A DNA stretch of 57,409 nucleotides from CAIWXH01 sp964555675 (GTDB lineage: Bacteria; Chloroflexota; Chloroflexia; Chloroflexales; Chloroflexaceae), in the NCBI GenBank assembly GCA_964555675.1, contig CAZKTU010000010.1, forward strand, positions 1-57,409. The letters are read 5' to 3'. The notes under the pieces were generated by a model. The model did no database searches and was not told the DNA's origin. It saw nothing but the letters and a program-made list of their open reading frames with translations. Positions 34,468 to 43,206 of this stretch are shown in pieces; position 1 is the first letter of the stretch; each line of letters begins with the position of its first letter. A program made the translations under genes and the position numbers.

Positions 34468-35532
34468 ATGCTTCGATTGACTATGCTGCGCTTGCTCGAG
34501 ACGTTCTTTCGCCATCGCTGGTCGTACCTGATGACGGCGGCGCTGCCAATTGTGGCGGGCGTACTCTTTTTCCTGTTTGTTCCCGCGGGCTACCAGGTGC
34601 GCGGCACCATCTATGTGCAGGGCGAGTCACTACTGACCACGTTGTCTTCCGAGCGCCAGGTGCAGCAGTTTACAACGCCCTCGCAGGCGACCCTCTCTGA
34701 GGTAACCTCGCTGCTGAACACTGAGTCGTTCGTGGAGGCAGTGCTTCAGAATACAAACCTGCGCGACCGACTGAGCGCCGGCCCCCGGGAGCGTGACCGG
34801 CTGCTCGAGGAGTATCGTCAGGCGATGTTGGTCACGGCTGAGGGCTCAAATATTGTCGTCTTCACGGCAGAGGACAACGATCCAGTGGTTGCCCAGCAGC
34901 TGGCCACCGAGACGATGAACGCCTATGTACAGTGGCGCATCAACTTCGAGCGGACCGACAGCGAGGTGGCCCAAACGTTCTTTTCTGAGCTGATCGCACG
35001 TTACGACGAGGAGTTGGCCATTGCCGAGCAAGATTTGCGCGACTATCTATTGAACTACCCGGACCCAGTGCGGGGCGAACGTGCCTCAGAAGAGAAGTTT
35101 GAGATCAGCCGCCTGCAGGGCCTGGTCGATGAGGCGACAGCCAGGTTGACGGAGGCCCGTGACAAAGAGGAGAATGCGCGCCTGGCGCTGGCCAAAGTGA
35201 ATAGCAACGCGCTTCAGGAATACCTGGTCATCGATGCACCATCGGTGCCAAACACCCCGCCATCGGTGGCGAAGCGTGCGATGCTCATTCTCAGTGTCTT
35301 CACGGTTCTAGGCCTGATTCTGGCTCTGGCGCGGCTTGGTCTGGCGATCATGCTGGACCGCAGTCTCTACTTCCCGATCGACGTGCAGCACAGTCTGAAG
35401 CAGGTGGCTCTGGGTATGTTGCCGTTTCAGGGAGCGAATGGGGTTGGCCAAGCCGGCCGGCGCAAGGCCAGCGCGGCCCAGGATCCCAATGCCCCGCCCT
35501 CTTCGGGGCAGGTATCGACAGCCAAGGGCTAG
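34468..35532 (+). CDS. Wzz-like polysaccharide chain-length/co-polymerase protein (copy 2)
   Basis: The 354-residue paralogue of the protein at 19696 has the same length and plan: TM1 about 20-42 after LLETFFRHRW, an extracytoplasmic helical domain with coiled coil (about 200-255), the pre-TM2 motif VIDAPSVPNTPPSVAKRA, and TM2 about 275-298. ATG 34468 follows AGGGGAAG at a good distance; an earlier start 30 bases upstream is possible. It pairs with the GT2 gene 72 bp downstream, so it may set chain length for a second polymer or a second step. Confidence 0.88.
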   Translation: MLRLTMLRLLETFFRHRWSYLMTAALPIVAGVLFFLFVPAGYQVRGTIYVQGESLLTTLSSERQVQQFTTPSQATLSEVTSLLNTESFVEAVLQNTNLRDRLSAGPRERDRLLEEYRQAMLVTAEGSNIVVFTAEDNDPVVAQQLATETMNAYVQWRINFERTDSEVAQTFFSELIARYDEELAIAEQDLRDYLLNYPDPVRGERASEEKFEISRLQGLVDEATARLTEARDKEENARLALAKVNSNALQEYLVIDAPSVPNTPPSVAKRAMLILSVFTVLGLILALARLGLAIMLDRSLYFPIDVQHSLKQVALGMLPFQGANGVGQAGRRKASAAQDPNAPPSSGQVSTAKG

Positions 35533-35604
35533 TAGCTCTGCCGAGGGGGTCATTTGGCGTGACCATTGCCACATTCTAGCCAGCTGAGAAGGGTGCTAGC
35601 CACT

Positions 35605-36795
35605 ATGGACTTCGTGATCAACCTGCTCCGAACAGGATTGCTGGTAACAGAGGCGGGGCTCGCGCTGCTGGTCGGGTATTTGTTGCTGCTGACGATTGCT
35701 GCGCTCTTTGCGCCACGACGAACACCGGGGCGACAGGGGCCGCCGACTAACCGCTTTGCCTTCCTCATCCCGGCCCATAACGAAGAGCAGTTACTGCCCG
35801 AGGTGCTAGATAACCTCAAGCAGCTCGACTATCCGCCGGAGCTGTACACCATTTTTGTGGTCGCCGATAACTGTAGCGACCAGACAGCAGCGTTCGGGCG
35901 CGCCGGAGGTGCGGAAGTCTACGAGCGCTTCAACTCAGAGGAGCGGGGCAAAGGCTACGCCCTCAACTGGCTACTTGAGCAGATCGCAGAGCGCCCCGAG
36001 CAGTATGACGCCATGGTAGTGCTCGACGCCGACACGGTTGTCTCCTCAAACTTTCTGCAGGTGATGGATGCTCGGTTGGCGCGAGGCGAGCGGGTTATCC
36101 AATCGTACTATGCTGTGCGTGACCCGGATGCGGCCTGGAGTGCGGCACTGCGCTCTGTTGCGCTGATTGTGCTGCACTTTCTGCGTCCACAAGGGCGCAT
36201 GACCCTTGGCGGGACTGCAGGCCTGAAGGGCAACGGGATGGTGTTTGCCGCCGAGGTAATGGGAAAGCAGCCATTCTCGGGTTCGTTGACGGAAGATCTC
36301 GAGTATCACATGGAGCTCATCCTGCGCGGCGAGCGCGCGACGTTTGCTCCTGATGCCTTGATTGAGGCTGAGATGCCAAATACGCTAAAGGCATCGGACT
36401 CGCAGAATGCGCGCTGGGAGCGCGGCCGGATCGAGATGCTGCAGCGGTATGTGCCGCGGCTGCTCAAAGAGTCGGTGACGCGGCCCAGCTTTGTGCTTTT
36501 CGACGCCGCGATGGAGCAGATCATCCCTCCCTTTTCGGTTCTGGTAGGGGCGAGTGTAGCTGCCCTGGGGGCAGGCCTGGCGCTCCAAAGCCGCCCGGCA
36601 GTGATTGTGGCGGCGGCCCTGATTGGCGGCCAAGCGGTCTATGTTGTGACCGGCCTGGCCCTTGCGGGGGCATCGCCGAAGACCTATAAAGCACTGTTAT
36701 ACGCGCCGGTGCTGGTGGTCTGGAAGATTCTGATCTATCTGCGAGTGCTGTTTGGGGCTGGTCCGAAGGGGTGGGTGCGAACCACACGAAACTAG
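35605..36795 (+). CDS. Family 2 glycosyltransferase, membrane-bound
   Basis: About 396 residues from ATG 35605; GTG 35593 and TTG 35566 are alternatives. TM helix about 5-30, then the GT-A domain with FLIPAHNEEQLLPEVL, VVADNCSD, the metal-binding VVLDADT, the TEDLEYHMEL acidic motif and QNARWERGR (QxxRW), and two to three C-terminal membrane helices. The QxxRW motif places it near processive GT2 enzymes (cellulose/hyaluronan synthase-like) or polyprenyl-linked chain extenders. It is the only classical glycosyltransferase in the window. A strong terminator follows. Confidence 0.9.
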   Translation: MDFVINLLRTGLLVTEAGLALLVGYLLLLTIAALFAPRRTPGRQGPPTNRFAFLIPAHNEEQLLPEVLDNLKQLDYPPELYTIFVVADNCSDQTAAFGRAGGAEVYERFNSEERGKGYALNWLLEQIAERPEQYDAMVVLDADTVVSSNFLQVMDARLARGERVIQSYYAVRDPDAAWSAALRSVALIVLHFLRPQGRMTLGGTAGLKGNGMVFAAEVMGKQPFSGSLTEDLEYHMELILRGERATFAPDALIEAEMPNTLKASDSQNARWERGRIEMLQRYVPRLLKESVTRPSFVLFDAAMEQIIPPFSVLVGASVAALGAGLALQSRPAVIVAAALIGGQAVYVVTGLALAGASPKTYKALLYAPVLVVWKILIYLRVLFGAGPKGWVRTTRN

Positions 36796-36818
36796 CCAGC
36801 GCGGCCTGCCAATAGATT

Positions 36819-36853
36819 GCCCCCTCGCTCGAGAACGAGCGAGGGGGCTTTTT
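36819..36853 (+). terminator. Intrinsic terminator after the GT2 gene
   Basis: A perfect 13-bp stem (GCCCCCTCGCTCG and complement, loop AGAA) followed by TTTTT: the best Rho-independent terminator in the window. Confidence 0.9.
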
Positions 36854-36880
36854 GCGGGCAGCGGCGAAGGGCAGATCGGG

Positions 36881-37369
36881 CTAGAGGCGCTCGGAGCGAG
36901 AGGCGGGGAGCGGCGTGTAGTGTGCAATATGCTCGCGCGGGCCACCAATGATGATACGGCCGTTGTGTTCGACCCAGCTATGAGACTCCAGGATGCCGGC
37001 GTGGCTGCGCCGCACACCTCGGCGAAGGCGGCCAGTGAGGCCACGACGCCGCATAAGCGTCAGGGTGGCTAATGCCTGGGTGAGGCTGTCGGCACCAGGA
37101 ATGAAGCGGCTGGCGCGGCTGACTGCCCGCGCAGCGCGCTCGGCGTAGTCGCTATGGGCTTGGGGAGCAGGGGTGGCATCGGCGAGGCGTGCGAGGAGCG
37201 GCGCCAGACGCCGCGGCACAAGCAGGCATTGGCCGAAGCGGGTGACAAGCACGACGGGCAGGGCCGCGGCGAGCAGTCGCCGCTCGTGGGGGCGCAGGCC
37301 AGCCAGTTCGGTCAGCAGACCTGTGCGACGGTCATCCACGGTCATTGAGAGGTAGGTCGCGTCGTTCAC
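36881..37369 (-). CDS. Orphan lasso-peptide B2-like (transglutaminase-fold) protein with Cys-to-Ser change
   Basis: The 162-residue protein has the plan of lasso peptide biosynthesis B2 proteins (PF13471-like): an N-terminal helical region (LRPHERRLLAAALPVVLVTRFG) and the catalytic fold LTQALATLTLMRRRG, RLRRGVRRS, SHSWVEHNGRIIIGG, ending in YTPLP. The conserved TCL Cys, the nucleophile of the leader peptidase, is Ser here (ADSLTQA; codon AGC). The His of SHSWVE is kept. GTG 37369 has GGAGG five bases upstream. No precursor, RRE/B1 or asparagine-synthetase-like C gene is seen nearby. The fold is fairly sure, the function unknown. Confidence 0.78.
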   Translation of the reverse strand: MNDATYLSMTVDDRRTGLLTELAGLRPHERRLLAAALPVVLVTRFGQCLLVPRRLAPLLARLADATPAPQAHSDYAERAARAVSRASRFIPGADSLTQALATLTLMRRRGLTGRLRRGVRRSHAGILESHSWVEHNGRIIIGGPREHIAHYTPLPASRSERL

Positions 37370-37775
37370 TGCTGCCTCCAGTTACAGGTGGACTTGCGCT
37401 GGTGTGAGTTCGATACCTACAGGATAGGTCGATAAGATGAATGACGAATGAGTGATGCTCGTCGCCCTGCCGCAGGGTGGGGCAGGGAGCGGGGCGCTGC
37501 AGCGCATTGCGGTGCAGTAAAGATATGGTCGCTGGCGAGTTGTCCAGGTGTGCTCGTCACCCTCTTCGGCGAGGGCATAACAGAATATTCAGCCCATCTG
37601 CAAAGGCGAGCCCCCTTTTGTAGAAGGGGGCTCGAGACTGCCGAGCTCGGCCAGGCGCCGGTCTCGAAACGCTTGCCAGACTAACCCAGGCCGTCCGAGG
37701 GCATTGAGGGCGACACAGGTTGCACGATGGCCAAGAGCGGAAAACCGATGGCGGGTAGCCAGTAGCGCAGCTGGT
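37370..37775. other. Non-coding spacer with terminator hairpin
   Basis: 406 bp without a convincing gene. A search for a short lasso-type precursor upstream of the B2-like gene found none. It holds the hairpin at 37607-37634. Confidence 0.5.
37607..37634 (-). terminator. Hairpin terminator after the DUF11 surface-protein gene
   Basis: CGAGCCCCCTT, 6-base loop, AAGGGGGCTCG: a perfect 11-bp stem about 140 bp beyond the stop, with no clear U-tract. Confidence 0.55.
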
Positions 37776-39101
37776 TTACCGAGTGATGATCATTGGGATG
37801 CCCAGATTCGTGCCGATGCTCACCATGGTGTCGCGATCCTCGGCTGTATCCTTGGGGTTGTTGTTACCATCAGGGTCGGGGCTGGCACCAGGGACTGAGT
37901 CGTCCTCAACAGAAATATTCCCAGAGATAGCAGTGACGAGGGCCCGATTGGGAAAAGGTCCGCGGCCAGCGAGCCCTTCACCCGGCGTAACATTGACCGT
38001 GAAGGTGATCGTAGCGCTCTCGCCGGAGTCAAGGGTGTCATTGCCAGCAAGGAGGCGCGTATTGGGACTCCGGCCCGTAAAGGTCTGATCAAGCGTAACG
38101 TTGGGGCTACTGTTCATCGCAGTGACTTCGAAGGCGCCTGCATTTGCGAAGGTACGGGTAAGGATGTCGGTGACCTGGAGGCTATTGACCGCATCGAGGC
38201 CGCTACCGTAGTTGCGCACGGTGATGGTGTACGTTATGTCATAAGAGCCATCGGGCTTGAGGACTGGTTCGGAGGCGGCCTTAGCGACGCCAATAGCGGA
38301 GGCACATTGGCGCAGGTTGATGCCGACCATGGCGAAGTCGTCGCCCCGCGTGGGCGAGTCTTCGGCGGGGGAAAAGCTGAATTTCCCAGTGACGTCCCAG
38401 ATCTCGAGAACGGCCCGGGTCTGGGTTGGGCTGGTCAGGAAGGCATACTGGATTGGCACCCAGATATCAGGGCTCTTCGTGACGGTGATAGGGTCACCTG
38501 CCTGGACAGCGGGCAATCCGTCGTCGGGATCGTCGACACGCAGCTCGATCACCGGGTCATAGCCGCCTGTATCGGGGATGAGCAAGTTGTCGAAATAGGC
38601 GTAGAAGTTGTAGGTCGTGTTTGGTGCAACGGGAACAGTTTGACGCCAGAGATAGCCCTGGCCATCGCTGAAAAAACCGCTCGGATCGACGGTGCTGACG
38701 TTCGGGTTAGAGTAGAAGAAGGTGTTGGATGGGGGCACCTCACGAGCGGGGTCGCCGCCAAAGACGCGGCCGACAATACTACCATCCTGATAACTCACAT
38801 TGCCCGTCTGGATCGAGAAGCCCCCGCCCGCCGGGCCACCCTCAATAAGGGGAGCGTCGCTGGGATAGACGCCGGGGCCGCGATTGGGTAGCTCGGTCTC
38901 GAAGGTGATATTGCCACTGGCGGCCTGGGCAAAGCTTTCGTCGACGACGAGGTTAGTGGTGCTGACTGCCTGCCCATTTGGACAACCCTGCTGGCCAAGA
39001 GGGGTGACGGAGGCCCTCGCTGGAGATGTGCTAATAAGGCCCGTGGTGAGGCTGCCTGCCACTAAGGCAGGTAATAACATGCTTCGTAGCAACTTCTGCA
39101 T
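37776..39101 (-). CDS. Secreted surface protein with DUF11-like repeat domain
   Basis: The 441-residue protein has a Sec signal peptide (residues 1-30, cleavage near ARA-S), a jelly-roll-like N-terminal domain (about 50-265; SFAQAASGNITFETELPN, WRQTVPVAPNTTYNFYAYFDN, TRAVLEIWDVTG) and a DUF11-like Ig fold (about 275-395; ITYTITVRNYGSG, LQVTDILTRTF, TITFTVNVTP). The tail is Asp/Asn/Pro-rich. No sortase or exosortase sorting signal is seen. AAGGAG precedes the ATG. A structural or adhesive surface role is likely by analogy. Confidence 0.85.
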   Translation of the reverse strand: MQKLLRSMLLPALVAGSLTTGLISTSPARASVTPLGQQGCPNGQAVSTTNLVVDESFAQAASGNITFETELPNRGPGVYPSDAPLIEGGPAGGGFSIQTGNVSYQDGSIVGRVFGGDPAREVPPSNTFFYSNPNVSTVDPSGFFSDGQGYLWRQTVPVAPNTTYNFYAYFDNLLIPDTGGYDPVIELRVDDPDDGLPAVQAGDPITVTKSPDIWVPIQYAFLTSPTQTRAVLEIWDVTGKFSFSPAEDSPTRGDDFAMVGINLRQCASAIGVAKAASEPVLKPDGSYDITYTITVRNYGSGLDAVNSLQVTDILTRTFANAGAFEVTAMNSSPNVTLDQTFTGRSPNTRLLAGNDTLDSGESATITFTVNVTPGEGLAGRGPFPNRALVTAISGNISVEDDSVPGASPDPDGNNNPKDTAEDRDTMVSIGTNLGIPMIITR

Positions 39102-39428
39102 GATGTCTCCTTCAGGTTGGATGCCGAGGTCAATACATATCAGCTAGGGTGAAGTCGAGGACGTGTGAGGGTCGAAAAGGTGGGGCCGGAATAGGGGGAC
39201 GAAGCGCCGTCTGCTTTGCCTATAGATACCTATTCAATGGTGCTTAGAGTATGCTATCTGACAATGATCGTCGTGTGAGCATTGCTTGGAGGTGCGATGA
39301 CAAGGGATTCACGCGGAGTTGGCGAGAGGCGGGTTATGGATCTGGTTCTTGCGATTTAGCATGGCGCGTGTTATGATCGCTGCGTTTCTGCTGATGACTG
39401 ACAGCGGCGCCCTCGCGCCAACGCTTCT
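39102..39428. other. Divergent promoter spacer
   Basis: 327 bp between the DUF11 gene and maf, with no gene on either strand. It contains the SD of the left gene and the promoter at 39349-39377 for the right one. Confidence 0.6.
39349..39377 (+). promoter_or_regulatory. Promoter of the maf operon
   Basis: TTGCGA (39349-39354), a 17-bp spacer and TATGAT (39372-39377). Transcription would start near 39384, 45 bp before GTG 39429. Confidence 0.68.
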
Positions 39429-40247
39429 GTGGTCGCACCCCCCTCAACCAGACGAGACGATACTACGGGCGATGCTCCGGCTAGTGGTGTGCGCCTGGTG
39501 CTGGCCTCGGGCTCGCCGCGGCGTCGCGAGTTACTGAGCGCCCTTGGCGCGACCTTCACGGTCATGGTTACCGAAGCCGAAGAATCAGACGAGTTGGCGC
39601 CTGAGGCGGTGACGGCGGCCCTGCCCGCGGCAAGTGTGCCGCTCGGCGACCACCCGACGCTGCGGGCCTGGCGTAAGGCGCAAGCCGTATGCGAAGAGGT
39701 ATCCGACGCTGTCGTGATCGGGGCCGACACTGTGGTCGTCGTCGATGGGGAGGCGCTGAACAAGCCGGCTAACGGAGCTGCCGCTCGAGCAATGCTGCGC
39801 AGGCTAGCGGGGCGGACGCATATGGTCTACACAGGACTCTGCGTGCTGAAGACGATCGAGAGGCTGGGTGCGGCGGATGAGGGTGTGAAGGGAGGCGGCT
39901 TGGAAAACAGGCCTCTTCGGGCCACCGAGCCGGCTCGGATCTGGCTCGACCTTGTAGCGACCGAGGTAGAGTTCCGCACCCTGGACGACGCCGAGATCGC
40001 GGACTATGTGGCCACCGGCGAGCCGCTTGACAAGGCCGGGGCCTATGGCGTGCAGGGTCTAGGCGGACGCCTCGTACGTCAGGTGCGCGGCAGCTACACG
40101 GCTGTCGTCGGCTTCCCGCTTGTGGCGACCCACTCGCTGTTGTCGGCCGCCGGCATCTCGGGGCTTAACGACCCAACAGCCACCTACCACCGCTGGCTGC
40201 AAAGCCAGGGAAAGGAGCCTCTGCCATGGCCCCCCACGCTTCCATAA
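39429..40247 (+). CDS. maf: Maf-family nucleotide pyrophosphatase
   Basis: Maf proteins hydrolyse modified or canonical NTPs (dTTP/UTP type or m7GTP type) to monophosphates. Motifs present: VLASGSPRRRELL, VVIGADTVVVVDGEALNKP and EPLDKAGAYGVQGLGG with GSYTAVVGFPL. The frame is 272 residues from GTG 39429; GTG 39489 places the signature at the usual N-terminus (252 residues) and may be the true start, as neither has a good SD. It is longer than typical Maf (about 190-200) because of an insertion around residues 135-170 and a C-terminal tail. The 3' end overlaps the NarL-type gene by 22 bp. Confidence 0.9.
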   Translation: MVAPPSTRRDDTTGDAPASGVRLVLASGSPRRRELLSALGATFTVMVTEAEESDELAPEAVTAALPAASVPLGDHPTLRAWRKAQAVCEEVSDAVVIGADTVVVVDGEALNKPANGAAARAMLRRLAGRTHMVYTGLCVLKTIERLGAADEGVKGGGLENRPLRATEPARIWLDLVATEVEFRTLDDAEIADYVATGEPLDKAGAYGVQGLGGRLVRQVRGSYTAVVGFPLVATHSLLSAAGISGLNDPTATYHRWLQSQGKEPLPWPPTLP

Positions 40248-40984
40248 GGCTGCTGATTGTCGATGACCACCCACTGTTTCGCCAGGGCGTGCGCTGGGCT
40301 CTGGCCGGCGAGGAGGACATCAACGTCGTCGGCGAGGCGGCGAGCGGCGAGCTGGCGCTCGAGTGGCTCGAGACAGCAGTCTCGGCCCAGGAGCCGAATG
40401 TGATGCTGGTGGATCTGAACCTGCCGGGGATGAACGGTCTCGATGTGACCCGGCAGGTGCGACGCCAGTACCCGAGCCTGGGCGTGGTCATGCTGAGCAT
40501 GCACGAGAGCGACGAGCAGGCTTTCAATGCCCTGCGGGCGGGCGCGGCGGCCTACCGCTCGAAGGACGTGAAGCCCCAGGCGCTGGTGGAGATCCTGCGA
40601 CGGGTGGCGCGCGGCGAATATGTGATCAACGACGTGGTGCTCGAGGAGCCGCGGGTGGCCAGCAGGGTGTTGACGCAGTTCCGCAGTCTGCCCCAGGCTC
40701 TGCCTACGGCGCCCGAGGCGGTAGACTTTCCGATCTTCACGCCCCTGAGCGACCGCGAGATCGAGGTGCTCGAGCGCATCGCCTCGGGCGGGAGCAACAA
40801 GGAGATCGCCGACTCGCTGGGGATCAGCACCCAGACCGTGAAGAACCACATCTCGTCGATCCTGCGCAAGCTCTCGCTGAACGACCGCACGCAGGCGGTG
40901 CTCTTTGCGCTGAGGCGAGGCTGGATCGAGGCGCCAAACGAGATTCGCCAGGGAACGCCGAGCGAACCGCATGAGGAAGAGTGA
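40226..40984 (+). CDS. NarL/LuxR-family response regulator
   Basis: The 252-residue protein has a receiver domain (D13-D14, phospho-acceptor D63 in LVDLNLPG, Lys in YRSKDVKPQ), a longer than usual linker and a C-terminal LuxR HTH (about 175-240; LSDREIEVLERIASGGSNKEIADSLG, then TVKNHISSILRKL). AAAGGAG precedes ATG 40226. It overlaps maf and has no adjacent kinase, so it is an orphan regulator. Its target is unknown. Confidence 0.94.
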   Translation: MAPHASIRLLIVDDHPLFRQGVRWALAGEEDINVVGEAASGELALEWLETAVSAQEPNVMLVDLNLPGMNGLDVTRQVRRQYPSLGVVMLSMHESDEQAFNALRAGAAAYRSKDVKPQALVEILRRVARGEYVINDVVLEEPRVASRVLTQFRSLPQALPTAPEAVDFPIFTPLSDREIEVLERIASGGSNKEIADSLGISTQTVKNHISSILRKLSLNDRTQAVLFALRRGWIEAPNEIRQGTPSEPHEEE

Positions 40985-41017
40985 GACGGGCGGTGCTCGG
41001 ACGGCAAGGGCCCCGGC

Positions 41018-41575
41018 CTAGAGCGAGCGCCTGTCCATAGCCTCGAGGAAGCGCTTGCCATACTGCACGAAGGACAGGCCGAACGGGAGCATGGCCAGGT
41101 AGAGTATCGGCCGGCCCGAGCGGGGGCCATCGGCGACATAGAGCAGGGCCGAGATGGTGAGCAAGGCCGTGCTCAGCTTGCCCGTGCTCGCGGCGGCCGT
41201 CACCTGCCCGCGACGGCTGATGACGACGAGGGCTGCGGCGACAATGCCGAGGTCGCGGAAGAGCAGGAGGCCGGTGGCCCACCACGGGAAGCCGCGGGTC
41301 TGGGAGAGGATGATCGCCGAGCCGTCGATGAGCAACTTGTCGGCGATGGGGTCGAGGAGTTTGCCGAGGCGCGAGACCTCGCCGCGGGCGCGGGCGATCG
41401 GGCCGTCGACGGCGTCGGTGAGCATGGCGAGGGCGAGGCAAGCCAGGGCCGCGCGCCGACGCTCGGGGCGGCGCAGCTGGGCCAGGGTGGGCGCCACGAG
41501 CAGCAGGCGGCTCAGGGTGAGCAAATTTGAGGGATAGAGCAGCTCTCGAGGTTCGATCAGGTCCCTCAGGCGCAT
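41018..41575 (-). CDS. CDP-alcohol phosphatidyltransferase (PgsA-like)
   Basis: This 185-residue membrane enzyme has the full CDP-OH-P signature DGPIARARGEVSRLGKLLDPIAD (DGx2ARx8Gx3Dx3D) and about four to five further helices. It joins a CDP-diacylglycerol (or other CDP-alcohol) to an alcohol acceptor in phospholipid synthesis; glycerol-3-P, inositol-P and others cannot be told apart. ATG 41575 is chosen for AGGAG eight bases upstream; a longer frame to 41677 runs through a hairpin. Confidence 0.9.
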   Translation of the reverse strand: MRLRDLIEPRELLYPSNLLTLSRLLLVAPTLAQLRRPERRRAALACLALAMLTDAVDGPIARARGEVSRLGKLLDPIADKLLIDGSAIILSQTRGFPWWATGLLLFRDLGIVAAALVVISRRGQVTAAASTGKLSTALLTISALLYVADGPRSGRPILYLAMLPFGLSFVQYGKRFLEAMDRRSL

Positions 41576-41611
41576 GGGACCACTCCTGTTGAGGCGGCGA
41601 GCAAAACGCGA

Positions 41612-41670
41612 CTGGGGGCAGGGACGGGGCTCCGAATGAGCGGGGTCCGGCTTGTCGCGGCTGCCCCCAG
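41612..41670 (-). terminator. Inverted repeat between DUF4013 and CDP-alcohol transferase genes
   Basis: CTGGGGGCAG (41612-41621) pairs with CTGCCCCCAG (41661-41670), with further G/C pairing possible in the 39-base loop. Probably a terminator of the upstream DUF4013 gene. Confidence 0.45.
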
Positions 41671-41685
41671 CCGTCACGATGTCGA

Positions 41686-42366
41686 CTAGAGCATGGGTGT
41701 GGGCGGATAGGCGGACCCGGCGACGGGCTGGCGCAGCTGGAGCATCTTCTGGCCCAGCAGGTGGCCGAAGACGGCCTGGCTATAGGGCAGGGTGAAGATG
41801 AAGCCGATGATGATGATGCTGCCCAGGCTGCCGACGATGCTACAGAGCAGATAGAGCAGGAACATGACCACCCAGCCGCTGAGGTCGGCGCGAACCATGC
41901 CGATGACCTCGCCGACCTGGAAGGCCGAGCCGAGGCTGCCGGTCTGGAGGTAGCGGGCCATGGCGGCGAGGATGATCGGCTGGATAATGAGGGCGAGCAG
42001 GATAATAAGTGGGACGAGGCAGAGGGTGAGACCGGCGACCACAGCGGCGGCGCCGTCTTCGCCGGCGGCGCTGCCCAGACCCACGGCGACACATGCCACG
42101 AGGCTGGCCAGGACGGCCAGTGGCAGGGCATAGACCAGGCTAATGACGAAGCCGGCGAAGCCGAGGCTAAGCTTCTCGCCGAAGTTGTTCCACTTGGGCA
42201 AGGGGCGCGGGCTGCCCATGGCGACGTTGCGCGCCGTCTCGAGCATATAGCCGATCAGCAAGAACGCGCCCAGGACGGGTACGAGGAGCAGCAAGCCGCA
42301 GATAAGGATGCTGCTAACCCACTGTTCGTCATCGAAGGGGAATGAGAAAGCCTTGCCGAGATCCAT
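41686..42366 (-). CDS. DUF4013-type membrane protein (copy 1)
   Basis: The 226-residue polytopic protein (about five to six helices) has the DUF4013 pattern: FDDEQWVSSILICGLLLLVPVLG at the N-terminus, GYMLETARNVAMGSPRPLPKWNNFGEKLSLGF, and LVPLIILLALIIQPIILAAMARYLQTG. The family is of unknown function and common in Chloroflexota, archaea and actinobacteria. SD-like AAGGAG precedes the start. It is paralogous to the next gene. Confidence 0.85.
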   Translation of the reverse strand: MDLGKAFSFPFDDEQWVSSILICGLLLLVPVLGAFLLIGYMLETARNVAMGSPRPLPKWNNFGEKLSLGFAGFVISLVYALPLAVLASLVACVAVGLGSAAGEDGAAAVVAGLTLCLVPLIILLALIIQPIILAAMARYLQTGSLGSAFQVGEVIGMVRADLSGWVVMFLLYLLCSIVGSLGSIIIIGFIFTLPYSQAVFGHLLGQKMLQLRQPVAGSAYPPTPML

Positions 42367-42459
42367 GACGAGTCTCCTTAAGCTGATCGAGGTGTACGCA
42401 GCACGTTGGCGTCAGGCGACTATTGATACGATGGAAGATGGCAGAACGTTTCGGTGCCG

Positions 42460-43206
42460 TCACATGCCGAGCTCGCGCCGTTGGACCTCCTTTTCGGCGG
42501 CTACGTAGAGCTGGACTACCACCAGGTGAGCGTAGACGAGGGCGGCCATAGTGAGCCAGAGGCCGGCGGCGATAGCGGCAGTCTGGCCGGTGAAGGCTTC
42601 GCGAGATAGGCTCACGGTTGCGACGGCGGCGACAATAGCGGGCAGATAGGCGGGAAGAGAGGCGAGGCGGGCCTGCAAGAAGGGCCGGCGCCCGTGGACG
42701 CTGGTTGTCCAGCGCCATGTATCGCCGCTGATCGCCTCCTCGATGCGGCCCTCGCGGGCGAAGCGGAGACGCCCGGCGGGGGCGACGCCGCTGAAGAACA
42801 TCAAGAGGATGAAGGCCGCGGCGATGCCGCCGATCCAGAGGAGGATGGTGGAGACAATCGGTTCGCCGCCGAAGGCGCCGATCACGAGGGCGATGGAGGC
42901 GCAGAGCATGAGCAGGGCGCCGATGAGGATCGGCAGGAGGAAGAAGGCGAAGTCGATCAGCAGGGCGAAGAAGCCGGTGAAGTAGCGTGTGAGGGGGTCG
43001 GTCCAGGGCGGAAGGGGAGTGGGGTAGCCGCGGCGGCTATTGTCGAGGCTCTCCATGACGAAGCCGGCGGCGAGGGGCAGACCCAGGCCCGTAGCCGCGG
43101 CGAAGCCGTACCCGAGGCAGAGCAGCCACCACTGTCGGTCGCCGTGGACAGTCGCCATGGCCCTACGCAGGCCGATCCGACCGGCGTTTCCGCCGGCGAG
43201 GTTCAC
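42460..43206 (-). CDS. DUF4013-like membrane protein (copy 2)
   Basis: The 248-residue polytopic protein is related to the neighbouring DUF4013 protein (WWLLCLGYGFAAATGLGLPLAAGFVMESLDNSRRGYPTPLPPWTDPLTRYFTGF), with a more basic C-terminal half. It starts inside the end of cinA (4-bp overlap), so it is translationally coupled to it. Function unknown. Confidence 0.78.
   Translation of the reverse strand: MNLAGGNAGRIGLRRAMATVHGDRQWWLLCLGYGFAAATGLGLPLAAGFVMESLDNSRRGYPTPLPPWTDPLTRYFTGFFALLIDFAFFLLPILIGALLMLCASIALVIGAFGGEPIVSTILLWIGGIAAAFILLMFFSGVAPAGRLRFAREGRIEEAISGDTWRWTTSVHGRRPFLQARLASLPAYLPAIVAAVATVSLSREAFTGQTAAIAAGLWLTMAALVYAHLVVVQLYVAAEKEVQRRELGM

Noticed and set aside
37448..37684. A 78-codon + frame, considered as a lasso-type precursor or small gene near the B2-like protein
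   Set aside because: Wrong strand relative to the B2-like gene, runs through a terminator hairpin, and lacks a leader-core pattern.
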